From assembly GCA_021324165.1 (NCBI GenBank), contig JAJPJR010000082.1:1-32953 (forward strand): 32,953 nucleotides of DNA, given 5' to 3'. The position numbers and the translations under genes are program-made. Below the pieces are notes generated by a model. It searched no databases, was not told where the DNA came from, and saw only the letters and a program-made list of their open reading frames with translations. Below, piece after piece: positions 31,597-32,953 of the stretch. The DNA comes from Armatimonadota bacterium. GTDB lineage: Bacteria > Armatimonadota > Fimbriimonadia > Fimbriimonadales > ATM1. Numbering within the stretch: position 1 is the stretch's first letter; every line of letters starts with the position of its first letter.

Positions 31597-31739
31597 AAAG
31601 TATGCAATCCCCGCTTCAGACTAACGCGGGGGCAGGGTGGAGAGTCCATGTCAGCGCACGTGTCGAATGTTGCGACAGCGTTAACTGGTACAAATCAGCG
31701 CTCCCAAAAAGCAGAGTTCTTTGCCAAAAGGCTCGCATC

Positions 31740-31755
31740 TGGCAAGTTTCTTGTT
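31740..31755 (+). promoter_or_regulatory. Possible sigma-54-type promoter of PEP-CTERM gene 1
   Basis: TGGCAAG-N4-TTGTT (31740-31755) keeps the -24 GG and spacing of the sigma-54 consensus TGGCAC-N5-TTGC, with the -12 C replaced by T. A sigma-70-like AATAAT at 31757-31762 has no good -35. PEP-CTERM genes in several Proteobacteria use sigma-54 with PrsR; whether that applies here is untested. The leader would be about 90 nt. Confidence 0.35.
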
Positions 31756-31850
31756 CAATAATGGTTCCAGCCTGTTTTAGAGGCCTCTTTTGGGGCCGCG
31801 GGCAAATGTTAGATCATCCACGTGCAATGCGCGTAAATGGAGGAAAGGTT

Positions 31851-32519
31851 ATGAAGAAACTCACTTTGCTTGCGGTTGCGGCAGTAGTCGCTCCGCTCGC
31901 CAATGCAGCCATCATCTACGACACGCTTACCCAAGCGTACGACTCCGGCAACGGCAACTGTCTGGGCGGCGACTCGCTGTTCGGCTCGAAGTACGACCTG
32001 CAGCTCGCCGATGATTTCACGATCGGCTCTGCCACCACGATCACCGCTGTGACCGTCCGAAACCTGACGTTCACCGGCGCCAATCCTGGCAGCGCGGTCC
32101 TGCGAATCATGAACGACTCGGGTGGTATGCCCGGCTCGACAGTGTTCGAAGGCTCAGTCAGCACGACCGGCACTTCGTTCTCGGACACGGTGTTCGGTCT
32201 TCTGGGCGTTGACGTTCGAGCCGGCGGCTTGAGCATCGGCCTCGCGGCTGGCACATACTGGGTCGGCCTTCAGGCTGCCACTTCCAGCGACTGGCACTAC
32301 ACCGCTCGCAGCACCGCCAACGGCGGCAACTCGGTTGGCCGCGACGGCACCAACGGCAACGGCGGCTATGGCACCACCAACTGGACGGACTTCGGCACGC
32401 TCGGCTTTGGAGCCGGCGAAGCCAACATGAGAATCGAAGGCGACGTGGTTCCTGAGCCGATGACGATGATCGCTCTCGGCGCTGGTCTCGCTGCGCTTGC
32501 TGCTCGACGCCGCAAGTAA
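31851..32519 (+). CDS. PEP-CTERM sorting domain protein 1
   Basis: 222 residues, ATG 31851 preceded by GGAGGAAAGG. Sec signal peptide (MKKLTLLAVAAVVAPLANA), then a Gly/Ser/Thr/Asn-rich beta protein ('DTLTQAYDSGNGNCLGGDSL', 'ADDFTIGSATTITAVTVRNL', 'GTYWVGLQAATSSDWHYTAR') resembling choice-of-anchor surface proteins. C-terminal sorting signal VPEP (200-203), hydrophobic stretch (MTMIALGAGLAALAA) and ARRRK tail. It is expected to be processed by an exosortase and released or anchored with extracellular polysaccharide. No exosortase gene is in the window. One Cys. Role unknown. Duplicated directly downstream. Confidence 0.93.
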   Translation: MKKLTLLAVAAVVAPLANAAIIYDTLTQAYDSGNGNCLGGDSLFGSKYDLQLADDFTIGSATTITAVTVRNLTFTGANPGSAVLRIMNDSGGMPGSTVFEGSVSTTGTSFSDTVFGLLGVDVRAGGLSIGLAAGTYWVGLQAATSSDWHYTARSTANGGNSVGRDGTNGNGGYGTTNWTDFGTLGFGAGEANMRIEGDVVPEPMTMIALGAGLAALAARRRK

Positions 32520-32546
32520 GCGACGACCGCATTCGCAAACCAAATT

Positions 32547-32580
32547 GGGCTCCCCGGCCAAGCCGGGGGCCCTTTTTGTT
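32547..32580 (+). terminator. Intrinsic terminator of PEP-CTERM gene 1
   Basis: GGGCTCCCCGGC (32547-32558) / GCCGGGGGCCC (32562-32572) with one mismatch or bulge, loop CAA, followed by TTTTTGTT. Separates the two PEP-CTERM genes into separate transcripts. Confidence 0.85.
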
Positions 32581-32631
32581 AGGAAAACGCAAAAAACAGC
32601 ACGTTCATATACCAGGTTTGCACCCCTTAAC

Positions 32632-32660
32632 TTGCCATCCTAAAAAATCCGGGGGATAAT
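32632..32660 (+). promoter_or_regulatory. Sigma-70-like promoter of PEP-CTERM gene 2
   Basis: TTGCCA (32632-32637), 17-bp spacer, GATAAT (32655-32660). Predicted leader of about 80 nt before ATG 32746. The matching region before gene 1 is not homologous outside the last ~25 bases, so the two copies have different promoters. Confidence 0.65.
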
Positions 32661-32745
32661 GGCTGCGTTGGGCACCCTGAATTTTGGGAGTCCGCAAATT
32701 CATACCTGCGCTCATTACGCGTATACAACTAATGGAGGAAAGGAA

Positions 32746-32953
32746 ATGAAAAAGCTCACTTTGCTTGCGGTCGCGGCAGTCGTCGCCCCGCTCGCCAATG
32801 CAGCCATCATCTACGATACGCTTACCCAAGCGTACGACGCCGGCAACGGCAACTGTCTGGGCGGCGACGCGCTTTTCGGCGCGAAGTACGACCTGCAGCT
32901 CGCCGATGATTTCACGATCGGCACCGCCACCACGATCACCGCTGTGACCGTCC
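32746..32953 (+). CDS. PEP-CTERM-family protein 2 (partial, near-copy of gene 1)
   Basis: 69 complete codons visible, open at the right edge; ATG 32746 with GGAGGAAAGG upstream, identical to gene 1. The visible protein differs from gene 1 at four positions: three Ser become Ala (YDSGN/YDAGN, GDSLF/GDALF, GSKYD/GAKYD) and one Ser becomes Thr (IGSAT/IGTAT). At DNA level I count 12 differences over 208 bases. The PEP-CTERM signal is inferred from the paralogue because the C-terminus lies outside the window. Confidence 0.9.
   Translation, partial: MKKLTLLAVAAVVAPLANAAIIYDTLTQAYDAGNGNCLGGDALFGAKYDLQLADDFTIGTATTITAVTV

Larger units (their letters stand above)
31354..31850. other. Gene-free stretch rich in palindromes
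   Basis: No supported gene lies here; the long plus-strand frame that enters the next gene from 31452 is an upstream extension without start signals. The left part (31405-31600) is filled with hairpins built on C5/G5 runs, detailed separately. The right part (31600-31850) holds the upstream region of the first PEP-CTERM gene, including a hairpin GGCCTC/GGGGCC at about 31782-31797. Confidence 0.6.

Noticed and set aside
31452-31850. Plus-strand frame entering PEP-CTERM gene 1 from upstream
   Set aside because: It runs through the palindromes and has no ribosome binding site; the signal peptide and GGAGG site put the start at 31851.
1-32953. Prophage, integron or transposon signs because of the tyrosine recombinase
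   Set aside because: The recombinase has standard Xer length and sits in a compact operon; no attachment repeats, tRNA, transposase or phage genes were seen.

Overview
The window reads as chromosomal DNA of a GC-rich diderm bacterium. Supporting evidence is kdsB (CMP-Kdo synthetase, so a Kdo-containing envelope), two tandem PEP-CTERM proteins (exosortase-type sorting), HD-GYP and HDOD signalling proteins, an L10-type ribosomal leader, and an ispDF fusion next to a PIN/TRAM protein. The mix of diderm envelope genes with features often seen in Terrabacteria-like lineages makes Armatimonadota (Fimbriimonadia-like) my best guess. That is an inference from gene content, not a demonstrated assignment.

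Layout. 1-2409 (minus): an exported protein with about 76-residue internal repeats, running off the left edge, preceded by an anti-sigma-like membrane protein. 2547-3727 (plus): rplJ-rplL with promoter, L10 leader, a stem-loop and an intrinsic terminator. 3720-8224 (minus): a compact operon of an intact membrane HD-GYP phosphodiesterase, a degenerate HD-GYP paralogue, a GT39-like membrane glycosyltransferase and a Xer recombinase. 8322-9275 (minus) is a secreted unknown and 9317-9739 (plus) a VanZ-like protein. 9664-13940 (minus) is carA-carB with a clear promoter. 14177-15070 (plus) is an HDOD protein.

15091-22510 (minus) is a probable six-gene operon: six-hairpin glycosidase, kdsB, secreted propeller-like protein, relA/spoT-type (p)ppGpp enzyme, dtd, and an MprF-C-terminal-like aminoacyltransferase. 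Most junctions are 4-bp stop/start overlaps. Divergent from it are a DUF1854 protein and comF (plus). 23730-27971 (minus) is a second compact operon: transglutaminase-like protein, PIN/TRAM protein, ispDF and hpf. topA (plus, 28016-30616) is divergent from that operon and convergent with an ASCH-domain gene. The right end holds a 62-residue unknown protein, a 530-bp gene-poor stretch with palindromic repeats, and two nearly identical PEP-CTERM genes in tandem, the second cut by the window edge.

Most of the window is housekeeping: pyrimidine and arginine precursor supply, isoprenoids, translation quality control, stringent response, envelope. The parts I would look at again are the tandem-repeat exported protein (1-1512), the intact/degenerate HD-GYP pair coupled to a glycosyltransferase, the palindrome cluster with tandem PEP-CTERM genes (31320-32953), and the divergent promoter with a symmetric inverted repeat at 22536-22574. 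No tRNA, rRNA, CRISPR array, insertion sequence or prophage was recognised.
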